Shown here: in pieces, positions 11,191-26,100 of the stretch
Layout: every line of letters begins with the position of its first letter
Numbering within the stretch: the first letter of the stretch is position 1
Source: Symbiodinium natans
Lineage: Eukaryota; Sar; Dinophyceae; Suessiales; Symbiodiniaceae
DNA length: 64,000 nt
Reading direction: 5' to 3'
Assembly: GCA_905221605.1 (NCBI GenBank)
Contig: CAJNDS010002554.1
Location: forward strand, 22,501 to 86,500
Made by a program: the position numbers and the translations under genes
The notes under the pieces: generated by a model
Told to the model about the DNA's origin: nothing
Seen by the model: only the letters and a program-made list of their open reading frames with translations
The model's database searches: none

Positions 11191-14100
11191 CCCACTGCAG
11201 TCGCGAGGCAGACGGCGGACTACAGCCTCGAAGTCCATGTCCCGCAAGGTCGCGGGGTCCAGGTCCTCAGGGCTATGTAGGGCTTAAGGGTTTAGGGTTT
11301 AGGGTTTGGGGTTTAGGGTTTAGGGTTTAGGGTTTAGGGTTTCGGGTTTAGGGTTTAGGGTTTCGGGTTTGGGATGCTCGAAGAAGCTTCAGCTTATAAG
11401 AAGGCTCACGCCGGGGGCTTTTTGAGAGCAACTACACGGTGTAGGGGCCCCCTTACTATACTAACTTTAGTTAAGCGAATTAAAACCTAAAATAGTAGGA
11501 CTTCTATCCCAATTAAGGCCCTCATAACCCTATTTCAAAAAATTCGGGGGGGCCCCTACATGTAACCATACACCTTCTACAGCTTCGAGAATGGAAGCTG
11601 CACTCCCAAGCTCTACCTGAAACGCCTAGTTACCCAAAATAGGGGGCTACCATACCCCCCAACATAAGAAACTGTAGCCCATAATTGTAGTCTACTGGGT
11701 TTCAAGGTAAAGCCTCCTAAACCCTAAACCCTAAAGCCTAAACCCCAAACTCTAGCCCCCAAGCCTCCGTCACGTTCAGGAGCTGCCATTCCTGCTGCGT
11801 GTCGGTGGAAGGAAGGTTCGGGAGGAAGTGGGGCTTCAGCGGGTTCAGGAGAATCTCCCAAGCCGGTACTGGTTTAGGGTTTAGGGTTTAGGGTTTAGGG
11901 TTTAAAGTTTAGGGTTTAGGGTTTAAAGTTTAGGGTTTAGGGTTTAGGGTTTAGGGTATAGGGTTTCGGGTTTACGGATTAGGGATTGTGGGGAAGGCTC
12001 TCACATCACAGGCTGAGCCTACGAAAGCACCTATCCTGGGGGAGGGTGATGCCTTCGTTTCGTGATCTCCTGCGTAGACACTTGAACGAACCCTCAACTA
12101 ATCCCTAACCCACAACCCTGAACTCTCTAAACTCCAACACCCCTTCTTAAACCCGAGAACCCTTTACATCTGCTATATGGCGGTTTACGAAAATAAGGGA
12201 CCCTTAAAAAAAATTGATCCCCTTTGATCCCCAAACAATAGGATCCCCTTTTCATAAGGATCCCACCAAGGTACCCCTAATATCGGAAACCCACATATCT
12301 GCTATATAGTTAGCCTCAGAGAAGCTGGGGCAAGAGCCCAGCCGATCCGCATTCCCCGCGCCAGCTTCCTCAACCTTCGCGGCCACCCACTTCTGGGCTT
12401 CCAATGCGCGCTAGACCCTAGAGTAACCTAGGAATAAACAGGGTACCCTTTTTGGTTTGAGGGAACCCCAACCCCAAAAAAAAGAGTAAGGGGCCTACTC
12501 TGGGTCGTGGCTTTGCAGGATTTGTTGGGTTTGGGGCTTGGGGTTTTTGGCGGTTTATCAGGCGCTGGCGCATGCAGGTACACAAAAAAGCATTCCCCCG
12601 ACAATCCGTCGTGGGCTTCGGGCTGCATTTTCCGGGCTCGAGGTTTGCCTTCTTAGTTTGTTGTTGAGGTTGTATGAACCTCAAGGGCGGTGCCATGCTT
12701 ATCAGGCGGTTTAGGGCTTAGGGCTTAGGGTTTAGGGTCTAGGGTTGGATGTACAAATCGGGTCAGGTTCCAGGGCCACGGGAGAGAAATGGCTCATGAT
12801 CAGCGCCTAAGGCTCGGGATCTGAGGCAAGGACCGGAGTATCTTTCAAGAATTCTTCTTAATCCCTGTTCCCCTGGGAAGAAACAAAGGATCCTTTTTGT
12901 TTATATATAAGAAAGCCCATAACCCAAAAAGTAAAAAGGATCCCTAACACTGATCTAGTCTTGTGCCTCCCTTGACTTCTGCTCTGTGAGATCCTTGCAT
13001 GCTTATTCCAAGCCTAAGCTCTCCGCATCGAAATCCAAACACGAGGCCTGGCATCCAGAAAAACCCCTGAAGCGTCAACCCCGAAGCTACAAGACCCTTA
13101 CGTGAATTCCAAATCGTTCCAAAACCGCGAGCCCTCAAACCTGTGTACAGTCTGCACGTCCAAGCTTTAGATTTCAGTCGGGTCCCACATGGGGATTGAG
13201 GGAAATAAGGGATTTCTAGTAGAGTCCACATATAGTAGTATTGAACCCCAATGCGTACCCGTGATTTCGGAAACGCCCACATAGTTGAAGACGAGCCACA
13301 GCTTGTGGCATTTGGCCGAGACTTTCTCCTTCACACTGCAAGGCTGAGCGACCACGAGACTTTTGGGTTTGGGGACGGTAAACCCTAAACCCAAAACCCC
13401 CTAAACCCTAAACCCTCGCAACCCTCAACCCTATAAACCCAAAATCTGATCTTGAAGGGTCCAGCGATGCCCGAGCTGCTGGGGCACCGCGAAAATTCGA
13501 CCGAACACGATGTCGAATTCTCCTATGATCAGGATGCTTGGTAGCCAAGTAACCATCTTATAACACGGGGACCCTTCTTCTGCTTGGTTACTTTACAAGG
13601 CAACCTTGAACCGAAAAAGAAAGGTCAAAGGGTACCACCGGCTACCAAGTACGACGAGAACCCTACGATTCATGCGTCATGTGACTCGAACCTCTACAGT
13701 ATCAGGTGGGTCCAATCATGTCCCACCCAAGTCGGAGGTGAGAAGCTTCGTCCATGTCAAGCTCCAAAATTCCCACCTTGACACCCCCCGGTCGCAACAT
13801 ACGGGCCTTAATAATCAGAATAGTGTTTTGGGGCTATTATTGTACATTTTATGAAGGGACCATAAAGGAATACTATTGGTATTTTCCGACCCCGACATTA
13901 ATCATCTGCCGCCCGGGCTTCTGTTCATGGGCCAAGCCGTGATTACGTCCATGCTACCAGGTCATCAGCGGGGTCCGAGTATCCATGCGCGCTTCTTTCT
14001 TAAGTTCATATGGGCCAAGAAACCTTCCATCAACCCCCAAAACTTGGGATGTTCCTCCTTATACTAACAGTCTTCAGTAGAGATGATATTGGGGGGGGGG

Positions 14101-17100
14101 GGGGACGGTAATCCCTATTAAGGACTGCGAGTATAAGGGGGGAACATCCCAACCCGAAGCCCTCAGTCCCTAAGGCCTCCGGGGCACCAGGGTTCAAGTC
14201 CTCGACGACCAGCTCCAAAGCAAGGCCTGGGACAGTTCGTTGAGCCGTCGAGGGCGTAAGCCTTGGGGTTTAGGGTCCTGGCATTCTTTGGGTTAGGGCG
14301 TAAGAACCCTAAACCCTAAACCCTAAACCCTGAACCCTGAACCCTAAACCCTGAGCCAACCATCAGCGCTTGGGTCTTGGGGCTTAGGGTCGTCTGGAGG
14401 TTGTAGGCGTCGGAGTAGTTTGCTTTGCGCATGAGGGATCGGAGGGGCTTCCTCCTGTCAGACGAGGGGGTTCCTGGGAAAGTTGCAAGTGGGTCGGGCG
14501 GGAGGGGGAAGGGGGAGGAGGGGGGAGGGGGGAGCGGGGGACAGGGGAGGAGGGGGGAGGGGGGGGAGGAGGGAGGAGGATGGCAAGACGACGCATCACA
14601 AAAACAACTCCTCTTTGACAAGCCAGGCAGGGCAACACACCCCGAGGTGATGAGAGCTACCCACCAGTCCCCAAAGCCGACTCCGTAGGCACCCGTCTTG
14701 CGAACATTTCGGAGACTCTACAAGATTCTTCTCATTCGCTACCCTACAAAATAAGCCCCAAGTTCTGCTGCACGCAGAAAATTGCGAACCCTACAGTTGC
14801 CCTACACCTCCTTAAGGCCCCAACGTCTCTAGCTCCAAAGGCCTTGAGTAAGCACTGAGGGGTCAGAAGACCTCCGGCCCCCAAGCCTCACAAGGCCCTG
14901 GCAAAATGGCTCCGGATCAATCCGGCGCCAGGTGGCTGTGGTCGCCTTTTTTGGTTTCGGGGGCAAGTGTTGGGCTTGCGGGCAGATTTCGGAACGGTGG
15001 GCATGCCAGCTCCTCTGATCTTGAGGGCTTGCTGGTGCAATGATGTCAAGCAACAAGCTTTCCATGGACAAGATGCATCTCTCCTGCACGACTAAGCTGG
15101 TGCATGATCTGCTTCTACCACCGACACGATGGCTCGCTGAGGCGTGGCTGGCCCGCAGCCCGCAAGCTGCAAAATCCAACCCACTCAACCCTGTTTAAAT
15201 CAAGATCGACGGAACAATGACATGCTCAGCGTCAGATTCTGTCTGGAAGCAACAAATCGTGAGGCACGCTGGATTCGCAACCTAAACCACAAGCACCATA
15301 AAGCCAAGCCAACCTTTAGCCATTCCCACACCCAAACCCTAAACCCCCAAACCCTAAACCCTAAACCCTAAATCCTAAACCCTAAACCCCCAAACTGCGT
15401 GAGGACCCTCTGTCGGCCTTACGTCGCTGCACAGACCGGAAGTGCTCCTGCAGGGATTCCTGTCGTTCCGCCTGGCGTGGACTCTCAAAATGGCCCTATG
15501 GAGGTTTCCGATGTTAGGGGTACCTTATTGTTAGGGTTTAGGGTTTAGGGTTCAGGGTTCAGGGTTCAGGGTTCAGGGTTTAGGGTTTAGGGTTTAGGGT
15601 TTAGAGTTTAGGGTTTAGAGTTTAGGGTTTAAACCCCATAGAGGCCACAAGCCCCAAAGTCTGACAAGCTTGAAGTGCCCTGGACTTCGTGAAGGTAAGG
15701 TGATGCAGTGGCCGTGGCGCACTGAGATGGATGTCAGTACAAAAGCAAGACATTGCCGGGAAAACTTGATGCGACAAAGTTGGAACTGGATCTATCAGCA
15801 TGAGGCTTGCCACGCGAAAGGGTTTGTAGGACTACGTGCGCAGGACTTTCCGGGTCTATTCGGTTGTGCATCGCGGTTGGATTTTACTGGCAAGCCTGGA
15901 CGGATGCATACGGTTCGGGTGGGTTCGGCCACATGATGCGACCCATACTTCGAGTTTGATTTCGGGCTTAGGCTTACAACTCCACCCATTGGCAAACAGA
16001 CAGGGGGGAGGTGGGTGGCTGTACGGGCGGCAGCCTCCTGCATCTGCAAACTGAACGATCCTAAGATTTCGTCTGAAGCAAGCATGTACGGTTTGGTACA
16101 GTACAAAGGCAGGTTATGGGCTTGGGGATTTGCATGCGCACTTGGGATGGAGCAGCACCGATAGCAAACCAGCTTAGCCACACCTACGAATGAAAAACCT
16201 GGCCCCTGCAAACCGCAAACCACAAACCCCCTAACCCTCACATGGGGTTTACGATATTAGGGGTACCTTAACAGGGTCCTGATAAACAGGATATTCGTAC
16301 TATTTGGGGGTCTATCTTAGGGGGTCCCCTTAAACCCGAAACCCTAAACCCTAAACCCTAAACGCTGAAACCCTCACATCAACCTTCCCAGACTGGCTTT
16401 CGCGGGGGGCCTTCGGGACGCGGTTCTGCCAGGTTTCTCGAAACCTCCCAGATCTTCCAAAACCCCTGAATTATAAGGAATATACCCAAATTCATAATAA
16501 GGATCTTTGGTTTAACTTGGGGTATATTCCTGCATTAGGGGGTGCTGGAAGATCTGGGCCGTCTCAAGGTCCGACTTGTGTTCCTTGAGGTTCTGCTTGG
16601 TAGCCCGGGAACCGTCTTGTAATTCGGGCACCCCCTTTTTTGGTTGGCTACTTTCGAAGGCTTAGGGGCTGAAGACCCTAGCCCCAAAAAGGAACAACAA
16701 AGGTTAAAGGTTACCTGCCCTGTCCGCAAGAAGGGAGCCTTGAAACAAAAAAAGGGCAATGGGTTTGAGGCCGGCCCCCGGGACTGGGATCGAGCGTTTC
16801 AGGGGTTTAGGGTTTAGGGTTTAGGGTTTAGGGTTCAGGGTTTAGGGTTTAAGGTTTCAGGAGCTTTGTGTTGGCTGTGGTGTCGGCCACCCTGAACAGC
16901 CTGAAGGTGCAGGCTCCAACCCTCCTGAAACCCTCCATTGCAAGACTGGCAAGCCTCATTTTGCAGCAGTGGATGCCCCTAAACTCCAAATCCCACCCTA
17001 AACCCTTAAAACCCTAAGCCCTGAACCCTGAATCCTGAACCCTGAACCCTAAACCCTAAACCCTAAACCCTAAACCCTAAACCCTAAACCCTAAACCCTA

Positions 17101-20100
17101 AACCCTAAACCCTAAACCCTAAACCCTAAACCCTAAACCCTAAACCTAACCCTAAACCCCAAGACCTCTTCTGAGCCGCTTAGGCCGACGCCGGGGTCTC
17201 CAGGCTAATGACTCGCCGTCACCACTGCGCAGCCTGGTCCTGTGCAAGGGAATTCTGGGGTCCCCGCATATAACATTTGGGTTTAGGGTTTAGGGTTTAA
17301 GGTTTAGGGTTGGGGTCCCCCGATAGAATATAGGGTTGAGTTTGGGCTTGTAGGGTTTGTACAGCATTATGATCATTATAGGTCCTGAACAAGGGAACTT
17401 TGGGGTCCACGTATAAATGCAGGGCGTTTCGAGTTTGGGTTTGCAGGGTTTATGTTATAGAGTTTGGGTTTAGGGTACTAGGGATTGAAAGAGTTCGATT
17501 AGACCTTCAGAGCTTTCTATGCTCTCTAGAGGGACTCATGGGTTCGTAGGGCGTGAGGCTTCTTGGGTTTGAGGGTGTAAGTGCTTTGTGGGGTCAGGGC
17601 TATGGCTCATGTCAGGGTCTTGTGGCTGCAGGGGTTGCAGAGCTGTTGTGGGCTTTTGCGGCTTTGTGAGTTTTGGGTCGCGGGGCTTGCTGTGGCTTGA
17701 GGGCCTGGTAAGCTTCTCCTAAAGTTTCAAAAACTCTTCCCCCCACTGAACCCCTGCAACTGTCATAGCACAGTTCTGTCATCACGCGTGCAAAGCATGA
17801 GCTGCGCGAGCATTGCAGATGTGGAAAGATCAACCGGACCGGATAAGGCAGACCTAAATTTAAACGGATAATCCCTAGACTGCCGCCATCCTCTCATTGC
17901 CCGACACTGTTTACCCAGTCCAGATAAAGAAGCACGAGCAGCAGGGACTATGCAAGCAGAGTTGGCGACTTCAAACATGCCCCAGTAAAACCGGATTTGT
18001 AGCCAGAGGGTACCAAGCGTAAAGCCGCATTACCAGCTCGCCTTGTATTTAGGGGCCTGAATAATTAGAATAGGGTTTTGGGGGTGATTATAGTAAATGT
18101 ATACAGGGACCTTAAGGGAATACTAGTAGCAAGTACTCCCACCCCTATATTAGCTCGGAGTCCGAAAGAACCCTCAGCGTTGACACTCCTCTGGGTTGTG
18201 CTCCATGGGCCGCGGGAACCCGTAAAGCAGACCTGGGCGTTGAAGCCACAGATCTCTCTGTCGCCTCTACACGTTGGGGCCATGCTTTTTGATCTTTTGT
18301 TGCAGGTGGCACCATGACAACTGAAGGAAGGAATCTGGGCAAGCTTGGCGTATTTGTTTGTGCAAATTCGGAGGGGGAGGCGGTTGAAGCCTTGGGGGAA
18401 GCCTTCGCGGGGTCTAAGGTCTAACCGTGCGTGACAATCACATGGCACATGTCCCCTAACCCTAAACCCTAAACCCGAAACCCTAAACCCGAAACCTTAA
18501 ACCCTAAACCCTTATATCACAGCGGCAGACCGCCGCTCTTTGCATCTGACTTCTATGCCCCTTATATACCTATACATCCCAAGGGCCCATGCTTCAGAAC
18601 CCTTTAAAGGAGGTAAGGGACCATATTGAGGCTACCACTCAGGCCTAAACCCCAAACCTCGCAAACCCTGAACCCCCCAAGGGCCCATGCAAGTACCCTG
18701 AAATAGCAAGTGCAAGAGTCCTGAAATATTCTGAGGCCCCCGCCGCCACGGAGCTTCCAAGTAGGATCCGCAGTGCCATGGAGGGTGCGCATAGGATCAC
18801 CCTAAACCCTAAACCCTGAACCCTGAACCCTGAACCCTAAACCATAAACCCTAAACCCTAAACCCTAAACCCTAAACCCTAAGCCCTAAACCCTAAACCC
18901 TAAACCCTGATCTGTTCGAAGTTTCGGGTGCTGAGGGTGCAGCAAGCCCTGCGTTCTCACAGGGGTTTGGATGTCTGGGGCTACTGTGGGTTTAGGGTTT
19001 AGGGTTTAGGGTTTAGGGTTTAGGGTTTAGGGCTCAGGGTTCAGGGTTCAAGGTTTAGTTTATTTTGGGTAAGAAAGCCCATGCAGCTGGCCGTTGAAGC
19101 TACTACTTCGACGGCTGTGGCATGGCCCGCGCTTCGTGGGACATCGGCATGGGCAACGAGAAGCCTGCTGACAAAAGAAACAAAACATGAAAATCTTCTA
19201 CATCCACCCACCCACCCGAGCGTTCTGGACTCGGTTGTGCTGTGGACTTGACGACCGTGCTACCATCAAACACGACGGCAAGGGCCGCTAGACTGGGGCC
19301 TGAGACATCCAAAACCCTCAGGATCCTAAGTCATTGCATCTCCCAAAGCGTGAAGGTGCCATGGCCCCCTCGACCCTAAACCCTAAACCCAAGACCCTAA
19401 ACCCTAAACCGGGAAGGTGCGGGGATAAGGGGGGGTGGCGGTGGTGGTGGTGGATGCTTCTCCGGCCCTTTAGCTCGACCAGCTCCGAAGCTTCAAAGCA
19501 CTATGCTCATGTGTAAATTCATGTCGAAGGCTGAGGTCGGCGTGTAGGGGCAACGAAAGCATGCAGGTACAATGTCTGCTGGAGGCTTCTTGCTCCAACG
19601 TCAAACCTTTAAGCGGCCGGGCCTGCATCAAAGTCGAAAGCAAAGGCCCTAAAACGTCCGATAGACACCCTAAGACCGAAAAAACGCCCCATGAAATCCT
19701 GCAAACATCAAAACCCCGAGCCTCTCATCCCAGAAATGCCGCCCTTGAACACCAAAGCCGGAGAACCGCTGCAGCAGCCCTGAACCCTAAACCCTAAACC
19801 CTAAACCGTAAACCTTAAACCCTAAACCTCCTAGGCTTGGGTTGAGGGCCCAACATCGCCCCCAAAACACACACACCGCCCTTAAGACGTGCCGGGATCT
19901 CCTCGGCAGCCTTGGTTGTGTCCTGCGAGGGTTTAGGATTGGTTACCCTGAGTGCAGGGTTTAGGGTTTAGGGTGTAGGGTGTAGGGTTTAGGGTTTAGG
20001 GTTTAGGGTTTGGGGTTTGGGGTTTGGGGTTTGGGGTTTCGGGTTTCGGGTTTGGGGTTTCGGGTTTAGGATTGGTTCCCCAAAGGGTCCATGTACCCAC

Positions 20101-23100
20101 AGTGACGCAGCAGCTCTGCTTCTGAGGGCGGTGCGCAACTGCTACGAGACAGTAGGGCCAGACTGCAGAGGAACCTTCTCAGCATGCTCCATATCGTATC
20201 TCCGCCCTAAACCCTAAACCCTAAACCCTAAACCCTAAACCCTAAACCCTAAACCCTAAACCCTAAACCGTGAAAGGGGCGCCTGTACAGTAGCTTTCGG
20301 GCCCATATTTGTGCTGTATGGGTATATGGACCCTTAGTGTTAGGGTGTTCAAGGTTTTTTCTAGGTATTCCAGTAACCATCTTATGATAATGGCATCCCT
20401 TCTTTTGGTTGGTTGCTTTACAAAGGGAACCTTGAACCAAAAAAAAAAAGGGTACAGGGTACCACTGGGCCACCAAGTTTGGGGGTTCCGGGCCTACTGG
20501 GCCACCAAGCTTGGGGGTTCCGGGCCTTAGGGCCTGTACGAGTGTACCCCCATCTATCAGACACCAATCCCCCCCAAACACCCCTAGTCCCCTGAAATCC
20601 TTGATAGGCCTTATAATCCTGGAACCCGACGGCTGCAAAGCGTGCGTCGAAGCCGCCGCTGACTTTGGGATTCAAAGTTTTGTGTTTAGAGTTTACATCC
20701 GTTCACAGCCCTGAGAACCTAACCTTGAATGAGTTATATAGGGGCCGGAATAATTAGAATAATTAGGTTTTGTTGTTTTTTTTGTGGGGGGGGGGGGTTC
20801 TATAGCATACTTATAAGGGGACCATAAACCCTAAACCCTAAACCCTAAACCCTAAACCCTAAACCCTAAACCCTAAACCCAAGGGAACACGAGTAGTAAG
20901 TATTCCGACCCCTATGAAGTTGTCGTTCGGGCTTGGATTTTAGCAGCCCTACACTTCTGAGCTGCTTCCGCACTTTCTCACGACTCAAGAGGCAGCATCC
21001 CTAGACCATACGGCCATACAGGAGCCCCTAAACCCTAAACCCCAAACCCTAAACCCTAGCCCTAAACCCTAAACCCTAAACCCCAAACCCTAAACCACAA
21101 ACTCTATAAACCCTAAACATCAAGGAGCTCCGGAGTCCTGCGCCAGTTCGCGCTCCAGCTCCTCCACGCTGGCAATGAGGACGTTGTGTTCCTTCAACAC
21201 ACCTGAGTGCAGGGTTTAGGGTTTAGGGTTTAGGGTTTAGGGTTTAGGGTTTAGGGTTTAAAGGTTCAAGGTTTAGGCTTTGAGGTTTAGGGTTAGGGCA
21301 TCCTGAACCGTGAGACGCGACAGCCCTAGACGGAACCCTGTTATCATACGTCCTTAAACCCAAAACCCTTGTACGCGTGCCAGCGGCGCGTGACCAAACT
21401 GCCGGTCGCGCGCGCGCGCGCGAGACATGATACCAGTTAAGGTTTGGGGTTCTGGCCGCATGTCCAAACCATGCTGCCGACAGCTCCATGTCAGAATCCC
21501 TGAGCGCTCTTCTGAGTTAGTTTTTGCAGGGAACAGCTAAATTATGAACTCCAGAGTCTTCTTTTGCCTGCTTTAAGACCCGGCTCTTGGTTCAAGGTAT
21601 GTGCTCCAGGTCTTCGGTCTCATTTCGCCCTCAAGTCTAAAACCTCAAACCCAGAGCGCGTGGCCGTTGTGGTTCTCGCTGTTGCCAGAACGCAGAAGGG
21701 GTTTCCTGAGAGACTGAAAGAGCTGTTGAGACTCGGTCAAGCCCGAAACCTTACTTACAACCAAGCCGTTGTTGTGTTAGACTACACAATTTCAGAGTTC
21801 AAAGTGCTCCACCAGGATGCAGTATCGGAAACCCAGTGCCAGCGCTTTTCATCGCCAGCAGCAATGGAGTCATGTCGTTTGAAGCCCGGCCCTGGTTTGA
21901 TGATGCGAGCACTGTTGTAACCCCCGGGTAGCCACGATTGGCACGCCTATTGCAATGAACGGAAAAGGGGCCTCAATACGTCATGAAGTCTGTCGATGCG
22001 ACGGCATGCAAGTGTCTTAGCTCCTAGTCTCTCCTAGTTGCACTACAGGGTGCCACAGTAATGCACGTAATAACTGGCTCTTTACGCATGGGCTGCTGTG
22101 TGATGCCCATGTGCTCCATGTGCTCCGGTCCCGAGCGGCGTCCATGAAAAAAATCCTTGCATGGGCGGCACCAAGCTGTTATGTAGGGTCCACTTCGTTT
22201 TATGGGTAGCTCATCTTACACAAGTATAGTTAATATTGGCATGTTTAAAGGCCCTTGTGGTCTGCTGCTAGGCTGCCTGACAATGCTGTCACCGGAGGCC
22301 TGGCACTGGCAAGAATATTTGACCTCTGGACACAAGCAACGAAACGGCATTGCAACTGGACCTGCTAAAACCCTAGACCCTAAACCAAACCCTAAACCCT
22401 AAACCCTAAACCCTAAACCCTAAACCCTAAACCCTAAACCCTAAACCCTGAACCCTGAACCCTGAACCCTGAACCCTGAACCCTAAACCCTAAACCCTAA
22501 ACCCTAAACCCTAAACCCTAGACCCTAGACCCTAAGCATGCCAAGCTTATGCAGCAGAGGCTCTCCACCTCTGCCTGCAGCGAGGCCACCTCTGCCCGGG
22601 CCTTGCAAAAAGGACTTGGCTGCGGGGGTTTACGAAAATAGGGTTTAGGGTTTAGGGTTTGGGGGTTTGGGGGTTTGGGGGTTTGGGGGTTTGGGGGTTT
22701 TGGGGGTTTTGGGGTTTAGGGTAAATAGTAGGCCTCCATGTGTTTCAAACATCTGCATGGTCCTTTTAATGCAGCTCTTCTTTGTGCTGTATTGTGTGAA
22801 ATCAACCTGCAGCATAAAGCGGCATGTCCAGTGCATGCGAAACTCTAGGGTTGACTGTGAGCTCGGGCATGTAACAGCCTGACAACTAGTGTTTACACAA
22901 AAACCAAAACGGTCCTTATGCGCGGCTCCCGGTTTAAAAAGGGTAAGCGTCAACTTGTGTGAGGGCGGACTACCGGCGGCCCGGAAAGGGGAAGCGACGC
23001 AAGCAGCCCTCCGACTATGAGCAGCCCTCACAGGGCTTCGAGGTTGAAAAACACGGGGCTTCTCAGCTTTCGCTTTGTGGCAGGCCATACAGAACCCTAG

Positions 23101-26100
23101 ACCCTAGCACAGGCTTCTTGCTGGTTGTGGCACTCTTGGGTTGAAGCTAACCCCCCCCCCCCCCCCCCGCAAATGCGAGACTCAGAACCCACCCACTGAA
23201 GTCCGAGATTTAAAGCGACTGAGGCCTCTAAGATCGATGAACACCCTAAGCCCTAACTCCACAACCCCAAGCCTCCTAAATCCTGAACATGAATCCCACG
23301 GGGGACCCCTATAATCGAACACCAAGTAGTAGGATCCCCCTTAAAATTATGACCCCGAATAAGGTACCCGGTATCGTAAACCCCCCCAAACCCTAAACCC
23401 TAATTAAACCCTAAACCCTAAACCTTAAACCCTGAACCCTAGACCCTAACCCTAAACCCTAAACCCTAAACAATAAACCCCTAACCCCTAAACCCTAAAC
23501 CCTAAACCTCAAACCCCCTACAAGTTTCGAAGCCCTCAGGAGGCGCCTCCTTGAGTTCCGCCCGCAAGTCGTCGATCTCCAGTGCTGCGTGTTGCAGCTC
23601 CCGGGACATCTCCTCAAACTTAGGAGGTTTAGGGTTTAGGGTTTAGGGTTTAGGGTTTAGGGTTTAGGGTTTAGGGTTTAGGGTTTAGGGCTTAGGGTTT
23701 AGGGTTCTCGGCTGTGAGGCTTCAGGGCTGGAGGGAGGGATGTCTTCAGAGGCGAAGCCTTGCTGGCTCACACCAGCCTGAACCAAAGACCCAAATGGTT
23801 GGCTGTCAAAATTATGGGCCCTTTTTGGGGTACCCTAAATACTAGGTGCCGTATTCTAATACCAGAATTTTCGACAACCTTTAATCAATTTCAGATCTGC
23901 CCCAGCACAAAAAAGAAGATCGCAGGCAGCGTGCTTCAGGGAAACCAGGGCACAGGATACACAGGCTGTCAGAAAATGTCGTCAGTGCTGTAGCCAGGGT
24001 TAGGGCTGTGGTGTTCGTGGCCTTTTCGCCCGGGCGGCTGAATTGAAAGTCTGCTTGAAGTTGGAGTTTTGGAGTGCGTGCACGACGGGCACCAAGACCT
24101 GAACCCATAGACCCTCAATCCCTGAAGTGCCTAGGGACCTTCGACCCCAAAGCTTACCAACCTTAGCTCTGAACCACTAAAAACTCTGGACTTCCGAAGC
24201 CCCCCCCCTAAGCCATAAGACAGCTTTGCCTCGTTGCGGCGTCTCTCCGTCTCCAGTCTTTGCTGGATCTCCTGGCACACCAAAGGCATCTAGGGCTTCT
24301 AGTTTTCCCCGATGGTCCCTATACAAGTATGTAGCGTGGACCTTTACGTGTCAATTGGCATTCCCTTCTGTTTCCTATTTAGAGCTTTTTTGCAGTAGTG
24401 CATGAAATTTTATTTCAGCCACTGACCACATTTTGCAGTGGTTTCTGGGCGTATGAGCTGCAGGGCCGAAACACTCAACCGCAGGGCCAACAATAACCCG
24501 AAAAAAAAAAAAAAATCTCATTATTGGCCCCTTATTTGGTAGGGCCTAAGGCTTGAAGCTTCGCGCTGTCGGAGGTTCAGGTGGGAGGGGGGGTTCGGCT
24601 TCGGGAGTTTGGAGACTAGGGTTTGGGGTTTTGGGTTTAGGGTTTAGGGTTATGGGCTTGACGGTTCCTGTGGCTCTGAGTTTAGGGTTTGGGGTTTAGG
24701 GTCTTAGCTCACGACTCTACAGTCTACCAGGAGAACGTCAACACAAAAGCGACTCGCTTAAGCAACGACGTGTCCCAGCCTTGGGCCTTGCTCACCCTCA
24801 TCCCCCAAACCACTGTAAAACTTACCCTAGACCCTAGACCCTAGACCCTAAACACTAAACCCCAAACCCTGAACCCTGAACCCTAAACCCTAAACCCTAA
24901 ACCCAAAGCCTACCAGGATGCTCATGGCCTCGCCATCCCCTCCGCACTGGAGCGACTCCACGGCGAGCCGGTTCTGTAGGGTGGCCTCAGTCCCCTACTT
25001 TGGAGGTTTAGGGTTTAGGGTTTAGGGCTTAGGGCTTAGGGCTTCGGGTTGCCTAAACCCTAATAACAAAGGGGACCGGTGGTGCCTTTGGGGTGAGGGC
25101 TTAAAGGGCTTCGCACTTTAAGTCTGGTACAATATCTGAGGGCCCCTCCCAGGATTCTGTCGGCCTGATACCCGATGCCCTAAAGACATACCTAAATTTG
25201 CAGTAAGTTTTATCCATAATATGGTTTAGGGTTTAGGGTTTAGGGGTTTAGGTTTTAGGGTGTATATGTATTGAGTATATGTATACATGTGATAAACTTA
25301 AAATTTAAAAAAGCAGATTCATGTAAGCTTCATATCCTAAGCAAGCCTCAATCCCCAAGAACCTCTCAGCCTCACAAGGCAGCCGGAATGCGATCTTGGT
25401 CTTGAGAAAGTCAATGGTTGCATCCTGCCAAATGCAAGTCGTGGGTTTTTTAGGAGACTACATGGGTTTGAAGGTTCAGGGTTTAGAGTGCTTAAACCCT
25501 AAACCCTAAACCCTAAACCCTAAACCCTAAACCCTAAACTCTGTCAGGCTTGTACCGGGCTTGAGCTTTCTTGGCATCGGGCTTTGTAGTGCCTCCGGCT
25601 TCTTCTGGCTCCTAAGAAAATTCGGGCTGAGCATAGAAAAACTTCCATAGGTCATGGGTCTTTTTCGCTGGCCATGGCTCATGGACGTAGCGTGATGTGC
25701 CGACCTGCACACTCGTTACCGAGGGCTTTTTGTTCTTGGTTTTCGTGGACAACGCTGCCATTTACATTCTGCTGAGGGAGCACCTTGTAAGGAGGCCTAA
25801 AGCCCCCCTAGCGCATGGTCCACAAGACCTTGAATTTGGTGGTGCATCCCACAACCCTTACGTCTAATTACAGGCCACAGAACTTTCATTGTAACAGTCC
25901 AGCACAGCAACAAACCCGAAGCCCTGCCAAACTCGATCCCATACATCCATGCGCCGTGCAATCTACAACGGATTTGTTGCTGAACAACTGACCGACCCTC
26001 CTCGAAGACTGACCGCAGAACATGAGTCTCCCTCCCCCAAACCTCGAAATTTGTAAAGGGTTTAGGGTTTAGGGTTTAGGGTTTAATGTTCATAATAAGG

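Noticed and set aside
16860-16975. Open plus frame (VLAVVSATLNSLKVQ...)
   Set aside because: It lies in a TTTAGGG-left, CCCTAAA-right interval, the layout of an intron interior, is open on both strands, and has no clear splice sites.
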